Assembly (NCBI GenBank): GCA_032622095.1 | Contig: CP136061.1 | Span: forward strand, 21,392,991 to 21,456,990 | Direction: 5' to 3' | Length of the DNA stretch: 64,000 bases | Origin: Siphonodentalium dalli | Lineage: Eukaryota > Mollusca > Scaphopoda > Gadilida > Siphonodentaliidae | Shown: in pieces, positions 1 to 11,651 of the stretch | How positions within the stretch are numbered: the first letter of the stretch is position 1 | Layout: each line of letters starts with the position of its first letter | The notes under the pieces: generated by a model | The model's input: only the letters and a program-made list of their open reading frames with translations | The model's database searches: none | What the model was told of the DNA's origin: nothing | Made by a program: the position numbers and the translations under genes

Positions 1-84
1 CTTGAAAAGTTTTTGAATTTCATCCCTGGACAGATATAGTAACTCAATATCCCTATGAAGAATGGACAATTCAAAAAAATACTT

Positions 85-251
85 TTAATCCTTTCATGAT
101 TGGAGCAGCACTGGTGCCGCATTAAAGATCCTGTGCCCGTGCATTCTCTTATATATGCAGGTCACTCATAGGGAGCCTCACATATCTAAGAGAATGCATT
201 GGCACAGGGTTTTTGCAAAATTTCAGGAAGCTCCAGTCATGGAAGGGTTAA
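85..251. mobile_element. TTAA-C MITE, short copy
   Basis: Starts TTAATCCTTTCATGA and ends AAGCTCCAGTC, TGGAAGGGTTAA. Inside is one palindrome of the CCAATGCATTCTCTTATATA type, here starting GTGCATTC. Same ends as the copies at 10732, 14238, 42619 and 47278. TTAA ends with CCCTTT/AAAGGG suggest mobilisation by a piggyBac-type transposase (inference). Confidence 0.75.
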
Positions 252-290
252 ATTAACTAAATGGGAGAATCCAATTCAGCAATCAAAGGG

Positions 291-747
291 TTAACCCTTT
301 ACCCAACAGAACGGCCCTGTGCCAATGCATTCTCTTATATATGCGAGTCGACCATAGGTCGCCTCGCATATATAAGAGAATGCATTGGCTTAACACATAT
401 TAAAAATGATAAAATTGTCAAAGAATGTAGAAAAATATTATATTATTAAAAAAATGTAAGAAAAAATTATAAAATTGTTAATTGAAAAATGGTAAAAAGT
501 GTTAAAAAAAGATTTTTTTAGGCCAATGCATTCTCTTATATATGCGAGGCGACCTATGGTCGACTCGCATATATAAGAGAATGCATTGGCACAGGTCATA
601 ACTCAGTGTAACCATCACAATGTGGTCAATGAACCGGTTCCAATGATATCCATATTTGTATGGTGTTATTGAGACAGACCGAAGATATTTTAGGCTGTTG
701 AAGCTTTATTTGGCCGTTTTTGGCCGTTTTGTTGGGTAAAGGGTTAA
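291..747 (+). mobile_element. TTAA-A MITE
   Basis: TTAACCCTTTACCCAACA at the left and its reverse complement at the right. Two copies of the 26-bp-arm hairpin, in opposite orientation, lie about 150 bp apart. The right half holds a unique stretch with ACCGGTTCCAATGATATCC. The best copies are about 400 bp. Confidence 0.88.
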
Positions 748-950
748 ACTGCATGAATAATTTATTTTAAATTCAGTTTTAAATCAGTTTACATGACTTG
801 TGGCATTATCTTTTTATATTGTTTCAATTCCAATGATTTGTTTTCTTCTGACTTATTAAATTTAATATCATCCATTCAAGTTTGCTGGTTCACAATTAAG
901 ACTACACTATTTTCTGTTTATATAACTGCAGAATGGAATTCTTCATTTCT

Positions 951-1409
951 TTAACCCTTTCAGTGCCAGGGGCCGATCTCATCGGCCCTAATTTACAGTC
1001 TGTAAAATCGGCCCTAAAATTTTTTTTAAAATAGATTTTTTTTTTTTTGGGTCGAATTTATTTTTGGTATGCTTAAGCATGCTATAGCGAATTTAAAAAC
1101 AAACTGGATAAAACATTAGGGGCATGTTATAACTCAAAACTATCACCAAGTATTCATAGTAATAATTTTGATGCCAATGAAAAACGTAAGGTTCCCTGGC
1201 ACTAAACCTACAAAATAAGTCTGTTAAAGAATATAAGAAAAAATTATCAAAATTGTAAAAAATAATAACAAATGATGAAAATTTGTTAGGCCAATGCATT
1301 CTCTTATATATGCGAGGCGACCTATGGTCGACTTGTATATATAAGAAAATGCATTGGCACAGGGTATATGGGTTGATACAAAAATCGGACTTGGCACTCA
1401 AAGGGTTAA
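951..1409 (+). mobile_element. TTAA-B MITE, long form
   Basis: Ends TTAACCCTTTCAGTGCCA and GGCACTCAAAGGGTTAA. It contains one hairpin cassette at about 1290-1367 plus AT-rich spacer. The encoded-looking peptide is shared by every copy and has no frame conservation outside the repeats. Confidence 0.87.
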
Positions 1410-1429
1410 ATAATCCTATTGTAATATCT

Positions 1430-2590
1430 CTAAAACATATCAAGGCTAATTTTAGGCAGATATCTTCACTAGGGATATTCTGGTTCGATTTCATGTGAAT
1501 CCGTAAAAAAGCTCACATACATTCTCTTTGGTGTTCCTACAAATGTATCATTGTAGGAACAACTTATTATAATAGTTTAATAAATAGCAGGCTACTTGCT
1601 CAATTTATTAGCGGAACTACTCATTGGTCCAGTTAACAGATGATCAAATTTTTTTGAATAGAAAAATATGGATTAAATTTCTCTCTTCTCTTACTTAAGA
1701 GTGATCACCAGCGCTTCTGTGTAGGCAGATATCTACAATAATGTTATTCTTGTTTGGCGTCACATAAAGGTACATGTATATATTGTCATTGGAGTCCCTT
1801 TTAAATTGTGTCCATTGTAGCAATACTCATCATAATAGTTTACCAAACAGCAGGCTGTTTGCTAAACTTATTAGTTGAGCATTCCTACAAATGAATCAAT
1901 GGGAATCATGCAACGATTCATCTGTGAGTGTTCAGTTTCATTCAATTGAAGGGTTAAACTTCTACCTTCTCTCTACTTAGACGGATCACCCAGGGTTTCT
2001 ATGTTGGCAGATAGACTCGGGGGTTTCAATTAAATCCATACAAAGGATCGTGTGTATATATTATCCTATGGGTCCCTACAAACGTGTCTATTGTAGGAAT
2101 ATTTTTTATAATAGTTTATGAAACAGCAGGCTTCTTGCTAAAATTATTAGCTGAACATCCCCTACAAATGAATGAATGGGAATCAAGTAACTACTCATCA
2201 GTCCAGTTATCAAAGGATAAAATTTATATTAACCCTTTCAGTGCCAAGTCCGATTTTTGTATCAACCCATATTTCCTTGATCATTTTTCAAATTTATTGA
2301 TTATAATAATGTGATACATTGATGGAAAGAGCTCTAAGAGCTCTTTCCATCAAAGTATCACATTATTATAATCAATAAATTTGAAAAATGATCAAGGAAA
2401 TATGGGTTGATTCAAAATTCGGACTTGGCACTGAAAGGGTTAATATAAGGAGAAGGGTTAAATTTCTACCTTCTCTGTACATGAGAGGGATCATTCAGGG
2501 CTTCTGTGTTGGCAGATATGCCCGTTGGGTTTCACGTGAATCCATATAAAGGCTCGTGTATATATATTCTCCTTGGGGTCTCGAGGCCAA
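1430..2590 (+). repeat. Tandem ~280-bp repeat, about four units
   Basis: GGCAGATA-type marks at 1454, 1723, 2006 and 2511 show the period. The last interval is longer by the 211 bp of the TTAA-B insertion at 2229. Units share TTCTACCTTCTCT, GGATCAC, CTTCTGTGTTGGCAGATA and GTGAATCC. Divergence between units is considerable. Confidence 0.75.
2229..2443. mobile_element. TTAA-B MITE, short perfect-hairpin form
   Basis: The two arms of about 105 bp are nearly perfect inverted repeats meeting at GAGCTCTAAGAGCTC. Ends are the TTAA-B ends (TTAACCCTTTCAGTGCCA), but the core differs from the long form. Near-identical sister copy at 56996-57210. Confidence 0.92.
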
Positions 2591-2721
2591 TCAATACAGG
2601 AAGAGATATCTATCCTCTTAACATTGCGTGCATATGATGCCATCCTAGCTTATTGATTGTTCTCTTATTTTTCCATAATCCTAAGTTGGCTGCCTATCAA
2701 AGAAAATATTGCATGGGCACT

Positions 2722-3538
2722 CAAACCTTTTGAGAGGCCGGAAATTAAAATAAATTGTGCATCAACACTCTCGTTGATACTCTTGTTCTAATTTGACTTG
2801 AATAATTTACTCGGAGCGTCTTGCATGACGAAGAATCATATTCAAAATATTATCAACTCGGAGCATTGTCATACTTCGGCTGTAGTTTTTGCAAACGCTT
2901 TCTAAGAAATTGTCAATAAAGCAAACAAGTTATTAATAAAGTCGTGTAGGAATCCAGCTCTGAAACCTGGAGTTGTCAATAACACTAAGCCCGATTGAAA
3001 ATAATTTTAGCAGAAATGTTGATTTTATAAGTTTCATAACTTCTCATATTGACCCCGTAATGTCATCAGTATCACATGGTGCATTGTAAACTTTATAAAT
3101 TGAAGATGCATTTAGTACTATTTATCCTGATAGTATTAACTTGAATTTCCTGTTCGATTAGTTTGCAAGCATTCTTAGCAAATTTTGGAATAATGTTGAA
3201 TATTTATAAAACCTAATTTGAAAAGCCTGATCAGATGACCCCCCAGTATAGTAGATATGCCAAAAACAAATATTGGATGCACCTCGAACCTTTTGAGAGG
3301 CCGGAAATTAAAATAAATTCTACATCAACACTCTAACTGATATTCTTGTTCTAATTTGTCTTGAATAATTTACTCGGAGCGTCTTGCATGACGAAGAATT
3401 ATATTCAAAATAATATCAACTCGGAACATTATCATACTTCAGCTGTAGTTTTTGCAAACGCTTTCAAAGAAATTGTCAATAAAGCTAATTAGTTATTAAT
3501 AAAGTTGTGTAGGATTCCAACTCTGAAACCTGGAGTTG
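2722..3538 (+). repeat. Pair of ~265-bp direct repeats
   Basis: The block starting ACCTTTTGAGAGGCCGGAAA and ending CTCTGAAACCTGGAGTTG occurs at about 2725-2976 and again at about 3287-3538, roughly 310 bp apart. It could be a miniature LTR pair or a partial duplication. No primer-binding site or TG...CA ends were clear, so I leave it unclassified. Confidence 0.7.
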
Positions 3539-3897
3539 GTGCCGGACAAAATCAGAGGCATCAATTAATAATTTTGTGTCTGTTTTAAATTATCATGAGT
3601 GCATTTATATGCTATGTGTAATGGGGACAATTCGGGTATCTAATAAAATATAAGTATTTGATAAAACTTGAAATTAAATGAAATTAATTTTCTATATATA
3701 TCTTTCTATGAAATGATATGACATTTAATTATAACAAGCCCCAGTTATTGGTCAACACCAACAAAATCAAATACTGAAAAATATAAAACTCCCCAAGATT
3801 TGTTTATATAACCACGTGGCGCGTACTTGAGATATATGCATTCGTTAAAACTCACAACTAAATTACCCAGCTAGAAATTTGACCTGTGCATGGTAGA

Positions 3898-4107
3898 TAC
3901 AGTAATGCCCTAAATAATCGACCCCTTAACCACAGCAGAATTATGGGTAATTTTTCAGGATTTAGTCGGAAATACTGCTTGCTGCCATTCATTGGAAAGC
4001 TCTCAGTGAGAGCAGAATGGCAACAAGCCATATTTCCGACTAAATCCTGAAAAATGTCCCATAATTCTGCTGTGGTTAAGGGGTTGATTATTTAGGGCAT
4101 TACTGTA
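3898..4107. mobile_element. TA-flanked hairpin MITE (CAGTAATGC family)
   Basis: TACAGTAATGCCCTAAATAA at the left is mirrored at the right, and the element folds into a single long hairpin via CAGCAGAATTATGGGTAA and GGATTTAGTCGGAAATA. TA at both ends suggests a Tc1/mariner-type target. Other copies: 11044, 17658, 56260, 60809. Confidence 0.88.
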
Positions 4108-4394
4108 AATAAGTACCGGTCATAATGACAGCCACAAACAAACATACATCGGTCATTTGGGGTATTTTTGGGCCTTTCATTTATCGTGCCCGGACGCTTA
4201 TTTCCAGACTTGAGAATACTAGTATTCCCAGGTTGGTCAACGTCGAAAGATACTATGAAATTGACTTGCAGAATTTATTGAATTCTCATGTCTGAAGCTA
4301 ACGAAGGATAATAATACAGGTTTAGATCGATAAATCCTAACTTCAAACTCCGTTCAATTAACTACCTTACAGTCACCTGATTGGGTCCATTGCC

Positions 4395-4643
4395 TTGAAA
4401 TAGGGTGTCTGTCATTTGCAGAGTGAGGTCCCCAGAGGGTGAATTTAGTGATTATACCCCGCATAGCGGGCTAGCATCACCAAATTCACCCTCTGGGAAC
4501 CTCATTCTGCTGAGGTGTAAGCAGAATGAGGTCCCCAGAGGGTGAATTTGGTGATGCTAGCCCGCTATGCGGGGGTAGCATCTCTAAATTCACCCTCTGG
4601 GGACCTCATTCTGCAAATGACAGACACGCTATTTGCAAGCTTG
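4395..4643. mobile_element. hAT-like MITE, CAAGCCTTG family (four-arm palindrome)
   Basis: Core repeats of GCAGAATGAGGTCCCCAGAG and its complement occur in four arms. Flanks read CCATTGCC on both sides (4387-4394 and 4644-4651), an 8-bp duplication. The left CAAGCC is lost, so the exact left border is uncertain. Confidence 0.8.
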
Positions 4644-4757
4644 CCATTGCCAGACGTATACGGATAAATAGGATCAATCTTTATTGATATGTGAGAACTT
4701 CTGGCAGTCATGCATAAACTGACCGTTGGTAGCTGACGCGTCTGAAGTTTAGTGTTC

Positions 4758-5156
4758 TTAACCCTTTACCCAACAGAAGGGCCCTGTGCCAATGCATTCT
4801 CTTATATATGCGAGTCGACCATAGGTCGCCTCGCATATATAAGAGAATGCATTGGCTTAACACATTAAAAATTATAAAATTGTTAAAGAATGTAAGAAAA
4901 AATGGTAAAAAGTGTTAAAAAAAGATTTTGTTTAGGCCAATGCATTCTCTTATATATGCGAGGCGACCTATGGTCGACTCGCATATATAAGAGAATGCAT
5001 TGGCACAGGGCTAACTGTAACTATCACAATGTGGTCAAGGAGCCGGTTCCAATGATATCCATATTTGTATGGTTCTATTGAGACAGACCGAAGATATTTT
5101 AGGCTGTTGAAGCTTTATTTGGCCGGTTTTGGCCGGTTTGTTGGGTAAAGGGTTAA
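4758..5156 (+). mobile_element. TTAA-A MITE
   Basis: Full-length copy with both ACCCAACA ends and two hairpin cassettes. The right flank (TTAA then ACTGATGTGAAAC) matches the uninterrupted start of the dispersed repeat at 41879, so it landed in that repeat's TTAA. Confidence 0.9.
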
Positions 5157-6250
5157 ACTGATGTGAAACACTCCGGTTGGGTGATCAAATAGAAATGGAG
5201 AATAAACTTGTTAAAAGTAGTTATTTTTACGAATAATAACAAAAATTTACAGCACACACATCGTCATGATTATATATTAGCTAAATGCAATGACTCTCGA
5301 TGGCGAAATCATTTGCGTAGTTTATCGCCGATTGTTGCGTCCCGAATCGAGATGTAAATATTTACAATTATGCGTAGATCAGACGATGATGTCTATGGAA
5401 TGGTATGGTGGATTTCTTAGAGATTTTCGGCGATGTTAGTAGAATGGTACATTCCCACAGTTGGCATAGCTCATGAGTACTAACTTATCAGTTTCATGCA
5501 TCCGAACAAGTCCATAATATGTCTTTAATCTAAACATGTCTATTGTTACAAAATCTTCATAAAATCGTCTTTTATCCACCGCTCACTGCCTCTACCTGAT
5601 ACAAAATGCATAAAACAAATTTCAAGCCTGAGTTTATTGTACAGTAATGCTCTAAGTAATCGACTTCGAAACTAAACTAAAAAAGAAATAGAATCTTCTG
5701 AAGAAGTTTCTATAGAAATTTTATAATGAGGAAACTTTCCAGAGAAGATGGGCCTAAGCAGAATGAGGTCTCCAGAGAGTGAATTTTGTGATGCTAGCCC
5801 GCTATGCGGGATAGCGTCACTAAATTCACCCTCTGGGGACCTTATTCTGTAAATGAGAGACACACTATAATCAGGCTTGACAGATGTGTCTAAAACATCT
5901 ATAAACTATCCGAACAATACCAGTTTAGAATTAATAATAATAAAAAAAAAAAAACAATGAACTGTTTCGCTCTCGACTCCGGTTTACCCATGTCATGAAT
6001 ACTAATTAGTTCACTTGATCTCATAAACATAAGAGCGTCATCAAAGTAGCTAATAAAAAACTTAGGAAAATGATAGAATTCCCCCACAAAAGGCAAGTTT
6101 TGCGCGATGGACAAATAAAAAATGTCGTTAATGCTGTTGCTTAAATGGTTCGCGTCTGCTCGGAGGAGTTTTCGTCTATTGAATTCGGCTGAGCCTCACC
6201 TAATAGATGCAGATGCTCAAATCCTCATGCACATATAAATAGCTTCAGCG
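5153..6250 (+). repeat. Dispersed ~1 kb repeat family (GTGATGTGAAACACTCC)
   Basis: The first third matches 41879-42262. The later part (ACATCTATAAACTATC, ATACTAATTAGTT, AAAAACTTAGGAAAATGA) matches 22945-23400. A weaker start is at 59450. A partial CAAGCCTTG-family element lies within it at about 5750-5875. No coding potential recognised. Confidence 0.75.
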
Positions 6251-6352
6251 ACTGCACAAGCTACGTATTCTACATATATCAAAACTATTGAGGGGGCATA
6301 AAAATATCATTGGCATGCTGATTTTGAACTGGATATTCTATTGTCACTTGTT

Positions 6353-7193
6353 CACGACTTGAAATAGTGCGTCTGTTATTTGCAGAATGAGGTCTCCAGA
6401 GGGTAATTTAGTGACACTACCCCATACAGTGGGCTAACATCACTAAATTCACCCTCTGGGAACCTCATTTTGCTTAGGCCTCATCTTCTGGGAAGCATCT
6501 ATAGCTCAAATTAACCCTTTACCCAACAGAAGGGCCCTGTGCCAATGCATTCTCTTATATATGCGAGTCGACCATAGGTCGCCTCGCATATATAAGAGAA
6601 TGCATTGGCTTAACACATTAAAAATTATAAAATTGTTAAAGAATGTAAGACAAAATGGTAAAAAGTGTTAAAAAAAGATTTTTTTTAGGCCAATGCATTC
6701 TCTTATATATGCGAGGCGACCTATGGTCGACTCGCATATATAAGAGAATGCATTGGCACAGGGTATAACTGTAACTATCACAATGTGGTCAAGGAGCCGG
6801 TTCCAATGATATCCATATTTGTATGGTTCTATTGAGACAGACCGAAGATATTTTAGGCTGTTGAAGCTTTATTTGGCCGGTTTTGGCCGTTTTGTTGGGT
6901 AAAGGGTTAACATGGTTTTCAGTTACTTTTTCCCTTCTGTTCATTTTTATTTTTCCCATAATTTTCAGAAGATAAAATGCTTAATTAATTGAGGTGACCA
7001 ATGGGTGAACATCAATTTCAACTGGGGAACTTCAATCTGATCCTTGGTCTCCCGTAGTAATTTAGGTCTCCTCAGAATGAGGTTCCCAGAGGGTGAATTT
7101 GGTGATGCTAGCCCACTATGCGGTATAGTATCACTAAATTCACCCTCTGAGGACCTCATTGTGCAAATGACAGACACACTATTTCAAGTCATG
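6353..7193. mobile_element. Long CAAGCCTTG-family element interrupted by a TTAA-A MITE
   Basis: Left end CACGACTTGAAATAG and right end CTATTTCAAGTCATG, with flanks CACTTGTT and CACTTATT (7 of 8). The piece at 6511-6910 is a complete TTAA-A MITE. The same region in the related copy at 12520-12600 is uninterrupted. Confidence 0.8.
6511..6910 (+). mobile_element. TTAA-A MITE nested in the element at 6353
   Basis: Complete, with two hairpin cassettes. Its flanks CTCAAATTAA and TTAACATGGTTTTCAG join to give the empty-site order seen, on the other strand, near 12570 and 33980, showing duplication of exactly TTAA. Confidence 0.92.
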
Positions 7194-7695
7194 CACTTAT
7201 TGTGCCAATGAAACATGACCAACCTGTGTATCTTATTACACATTTCTACTGAGTCTGCACACGATTCTTCTTGATTTCAAAGCATCGCAATTTTGTTCTA
7301 TGCATCGCATCGGGAATGTCTAATCACGATTTAACACCAGCAGAAGTTTGCATCCAAAGCTCATCAAATGCTATCTTACAACAATCAAGTATTCAGTTTC
7401 TTAACATTCATTTCCATAAAGTAGATAAATTTACCCTTCCTAATTGCAGGAATCAGGTTGAAGTTTCCATGCGAGCAGTGAGCAACTTGATTCCTGCAAC
7501 AGGCTGAATTAATTCATAGTGGCAACTATTAAAATTATGCGTTTGATGTAACATAAACATCACGATGTGCATCATGGAGTTATGCATCATTGTAGCCCTG
7601 AGTTCTATGTAGCTAGGTACCAAACTACCCAGAGCTCGAAATAAACACCTTTCCCAGAACGGTTCATGGGCAACAAGTAGATTCTTGTTCTACCT
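7194..7695. other. Stretch without recognised features
   Basis: A 78-codon open frame at 7271-7507 shows no recognised motif or exon signals. Nothing else seen. Confidence 0.5.
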
Positions 7696-8086
7696 GTGCC
7701 AATGCATTCTCTTATATATGCGAGTTGACCATAGGTCGCCTCGCATATATAAAGAGAATTATTTTTTTATAATTGTTCAAAAATGTAAGAAAAAATTTAA
7801 AAAATGATAAAAAAAATTGTTAAAGAATGTAAGAAATGATGATAAAAAATTGTTAAAGAATGTAAGAAAAAATGATAAAAATTTATAAAGAATGTAAGAA
7901 AAAAATGGTAAACAATGTAAGAAGAAATTTTTTTATAAAAATTGTTATAGAATGTAAAAAACAATTAAAAAAAATGATATAAACAAAATTGATAAAAATT
8001 GTTAAAGAATATAAGAAATAGATAAAAAATGATAAAAATATGGTCTTTAATGTTGCGCCAGCACAGCTCCCATCATCAAAGGGTTA
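7696..8086 (+). mobile_element. Degenerate TTAA-type MITE, AT-rich core expanded
   Basis: One hairpin cassette at 7697-7758 is followed by many imperfect repeats of GTTAAAGAATGTAAGAAAAA. The right end (CAGCTCCCATCATCAAAGGG, TTAA) is TTAA-C-like. The left terminus is missing. Confidence 0.6.
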
Positions 8087-9117
8087 ATAGTCTGCACGCT
8101 TCTGTTTGAAATGTAGAATAATATCGAAGTACTTATATCAGTTAGGGACATCTATTATTCCGAGTAAGATATTTCTAATTTGCTGGGAATTATCTTGAAT
8201 ATTGCCCAACCTAAATCCCAAATGGGAAGGAATTAATTGAGTGTTATTTAATAGCCAGTTATTGTGGATGAACTCAATCAAATCAGCTGATCAGTCCACT
8301 CCTCACTATAATACATGTAATATGCTCCCACATAATACAGGTATGCACAGGTAAAATTCTCAGGTGACAGGATGGAAATTATAAAACATTTCGAGTCTTG
8401 CAGCTACATGTACCCAATTTGTGAACCTAACTATAATAAGATCCAAATTATAAAGAGAAGAATAAATATTGGCCAGTTTTCAATTGACATATCTGCAGCA
8501 TAAATGAATAGAAATTGTTTTAAAAAAAAATTGATTGTTAATGACTTCAGAAAGGATTCTCAGGTGAAAACAAGTCATTGGAGCACTGTAAATTATGTAT
8601 GGAACATTGCTTGCCAAGTAAATTGTTTCTGCCAGATTTCTGTTCTCATGTCTCATGTCTCCTTTTATTTTGATAGTGCTTTCTAGCGACCCTGATGAGA
8701 AAGTTGGTATGTGAATTAGCACCTTTTCTTTGCATGTGGAGAGTAGGACCTGGAGTTAACCTTGTCAGGCTGTGTATTTACTTCACACTCTGTGAATCAC
8801 CTAACCTTGATTTATCTGAAGCACTAACTAGTACTGCACCTACTCTCATTGTTATAGGGATTCATATGTGTGCTTTACAGCTCCTCCGTTAACATTGCTT
8901 GATCCTTGCTTGTCTCCATTACATCCTTTATATTCCCTAAATGTTCTGTATTCGACTTTTCAGGTTGGGAGATTTAATTGAATATAGAGTATACATTTGG
9001 AAATATAAAATAATGACTTGAGTCAGATAGACAGTCAACAGTAGCTTTTGTCTTACGAAATGTTTTTTTTTTTTTTTTCTCCTATGAATTTTTCGTTAAT
9101 TTTATATTATAATTATA
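8087..9117. other. Stretch without recognised features
   Basis: Overlapping short open frames at 8480-8892 on both strands, without recognised similarity. A poly-T run at about 9063-9079. Confidence 0.5.
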
Positions 9118-9460
9118 TATATAGAGGATCTCACATGAGTTACTATTTTATACGGAATTTATCAACCGAGTTCACTAAATTCGATTTGAGCCGAGGTTTA
9201 CCGAGGCTCAAATAGAATGTAGTGGACGAGGTTGATAAATTACGTATAAAATAGGACGAGTGTGAGATACTTTTTATCACATGATCAAATAAACGCGAAG
9301 CAATGCGAAATATCCATCGAAAACAACGATAAAAACCGCAGCGATCGAAAGTCATTTGAAGAACGATGTGACGTCATCGCACGCGCTGATATTAAACGTG
9401 TCTCTTATCGATAATTATGAAACCGCTTTTATGGCCAAATTATGTGATAAAAGTATATCC
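9118..9460. repeat. Dispersed ~340-bp repeat with internal inverted repeat
   Basis: AGAGGATCTCACATGAGT and the ACGAGTGTGAGATAC segment are inverted around GAGCCGAGGTTTACCGAGGC. A second copy is at 42839-43163 with the same ending TTTTATGGCCAAATTATGTG. Class unknown. Confidence 0.75.
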
Positions 9461-9602
9461 AATAATTTTTGCGTTTCTCACATGACTATCCAGTTCCATT
9501 GATCAAAATATGTCCATAAATATGTGAAGTACTTTCAAATGGACTTAATTTACCCTAGAAAGAGTCATTGATGTTATAGTAATAACCATTTGGAAACAAA
9601 TA

Positions 9603-9731
9603 CAGAATACACCCATAGTAGGGGTCACTAGGGGATAGTACCAAATTTTCACCGCAGGTGGCATTGTGATTTTAACCACGAGCCTTTGGGCGAGTGGTTT
9701 CCACAAGCGCTACTGTGGGTGTATTCTGTTT
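9603..9731. mobile_element. Small foldback element
   Basis: CAGAATACACCCATAGTAG at the left is mirrored by CTACTGTGGGTGTATTCTG at the right, 129 bp overall. Only one copy was seen and no clear target duplication, so the class is open. Confidence 0.5.
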
Positions 9732-10731
9732 CTGCCATAATTATTATTTTTTATTTGTTTTATGAATTTAACTAATCATCTTAAAAAAATGCCACCGGTA
9801 AAATAAAGCCACGTACTTTATTTGGGGGACGTGTGTCCTAATAATAATAAAGCCATCTTATTTGGGGGAAGGTTGTCCTTGCAGTATTTTATTATATTGG
9901 CCTTTACTCTTCATACTTTGTTAAATCTCTGAAGACCAGAAGTTGACTACAGGGTATCATCTACCTCTCTCACTTCATTACAGCATGCCCAGCGTCCATA
10001 GAGTCTGCGGCATCATAGCTAATACTGCCTTGTATAATATTGTATAATATTATATATATATATGTATATAACTCTAATACAATCCTTGTGTAAAAGTTTT
10101 CGGAAGATTGATTTGGTTTGGTTTTTCATCTTTTTCCGCTAAATTCAATAATGTCAGTTTTTATTATACGCCCGTATTATGTTATTGGTCTATCCATCCG
10201 GTCGTTTTTTGTTTCAAGATGATAACTTTTTATATTCTCAACTGACTGGAATTAAATTTGGTATATTGGTTTACTAGCACAAAATACAGGTCAAGTTCGA
10301 AGGTCAGAGTTATTGCCCTTTATGTTGGAATTTGCACTAAATTTTCGTTTCCGGATGATAACTTCAGTAAGTCTGAACTGAATGGAATGAAATCTTGTTC
10401 CGCCCGCCATTTTTCACCAGTTATGTCTATTTTGCCTTGCACTAGCAATGCTCTTGTTTACATGTTTAAAATAGTTAGGATCTACTACCTACTATTCTCG
10501 CAGAATATTTTTTACTATGATACCAACCCGCATTAGCACACTAACTAAGTACTGGAACATACAAGAAGAAGGCATGTTTCCACATACAATTGTATTTAAT
10601 AATGTTACCGAAACTAATATTTTCTCTCCATATTACCTAATTTTCCTTGACTCAACTGTGCATTGACTATTGATTTCTTTTATGACCCTGATTATATTTC
10701 TGATGGTGATGGTGGGGTCTTTGAACTGTTT
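9732..10731. other. Low-complexity and TCCG-type repeat remnants
   Basis: AATAAAGCCA-CTTATTTGGGGGA is duplicated at 9803-9875, a TA-rich run lies near 10040-10075, and a diverged TCCG-type repeat spans 10180-10520. No gene seen. Confidence 0.55.
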
Positions 10732-10997
10732 TTAACCCTTCAATGATGGGAGCTGCATTAAAGATCCAATGCATTCTCTTATATATGCGAGTTCCATAGG
10801 GAACCTCACATATATAAAAGAATGCACTGGCTTACAAGGTCAATGTAAATATTAAATATTGTTAGGCCAATTTATTCTCTTATATATGCGAGGCTCCCTA
10901 AAGTAGGCTCCCTAGGGGAGACTCGCATATATAAGAGAATGCATTGGCACTGGGTTTTCGCAAAATATTTAGGAAGCTCCAGTCGTGGAAGGTTTAA
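10732..10997. mobile_element. TTAA-C MITE
   Basis: Ends TTAACCCTTCAATGATGGGA and AGCTCCAGTCGTGGAAGG. Two hairpins of the CTCCC/GGGAG-tip type. Part of one stem is duplicated (CTCCCTAAAGTAGG). Confidence 0.82.
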
Positions 10998-11043
10998 CAG
11001 CTATGCTTAACTAATTATATAAATCACTATATGCTAATACATG

Positions 11044-11651
11044 TACAGTAATGCTCTAATTAATCGACCTCTTAACCACAGCAGAATTATGGGTAACATT
11101 TCAGGATTTAGACGGAAATATGGCTTGTTGCCATTCATCGGGAAAGCTCTCGCTGAGAGCTTTCCGATGAATGGCAGCAAGCCATATTTCCGACTAAATC
11201 CTGAAAAGTTACCCATAATTCTGCTGTGGTTAACCCTTTACCCAACAAAACGGCCAAAACCGTCCAAATAAAGCTTCAACAGCCTAAAATATCTTCGGTC
11301 TGTCTCAATAGAACCATACAAATATGGATATCATTGGAACCGGCTCCTTGACCACATTGTGATAGTTATGCCCTGTGCCAATGCATTCTCTTATATATGC
11401 GAGTCGACCATAGGTCGCCTCGCATATATAAGAGAATGAATTGGCCTAAAAAAAATCTTTTTTAAACACTTTTTACCATTTTTTCTTACATTCTTTAACA
11501 ATTTTATAATTTTTAATGTGTTAAGCTAATGCATTCTCTTATATATGCGAGGCGACCTATGGTCGACTCGCATATATAAGAGAATGCATTGGCACAGGGC
11601 CGTTCTGTTGGGTAAAGGGTTAAGAGGTCGATTAATTAGAGCATTACTGTA
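11044..11651. mobile_element. TA-flanked hairpin MITE interrupted by a TTAA-A MITE
   Basis: The left arm from TACAGTAATGC is complete and contains GACCTCTTAACCACAGC. The right arm has the same site split as GCTGTGGTTAA...TTAAGAGGTC around 11230-11623. The unbroken arm is therefore the empty site inside the same element. Confidence 0.93.
11230..11623 (-). mobile_element. TTAA-A MITE nested in the hairpin MITE
   Basis: Complete copy in reverse orientation relative to 291. Both TTAA ends present, with two hairpins. Confidence 0.93.

Noticed and set aside
2722-3538. LTR retrotransposon call
   Set aside because: The direct repeats lack clear TG...CA ends, a primer-binding site and any internal gene.
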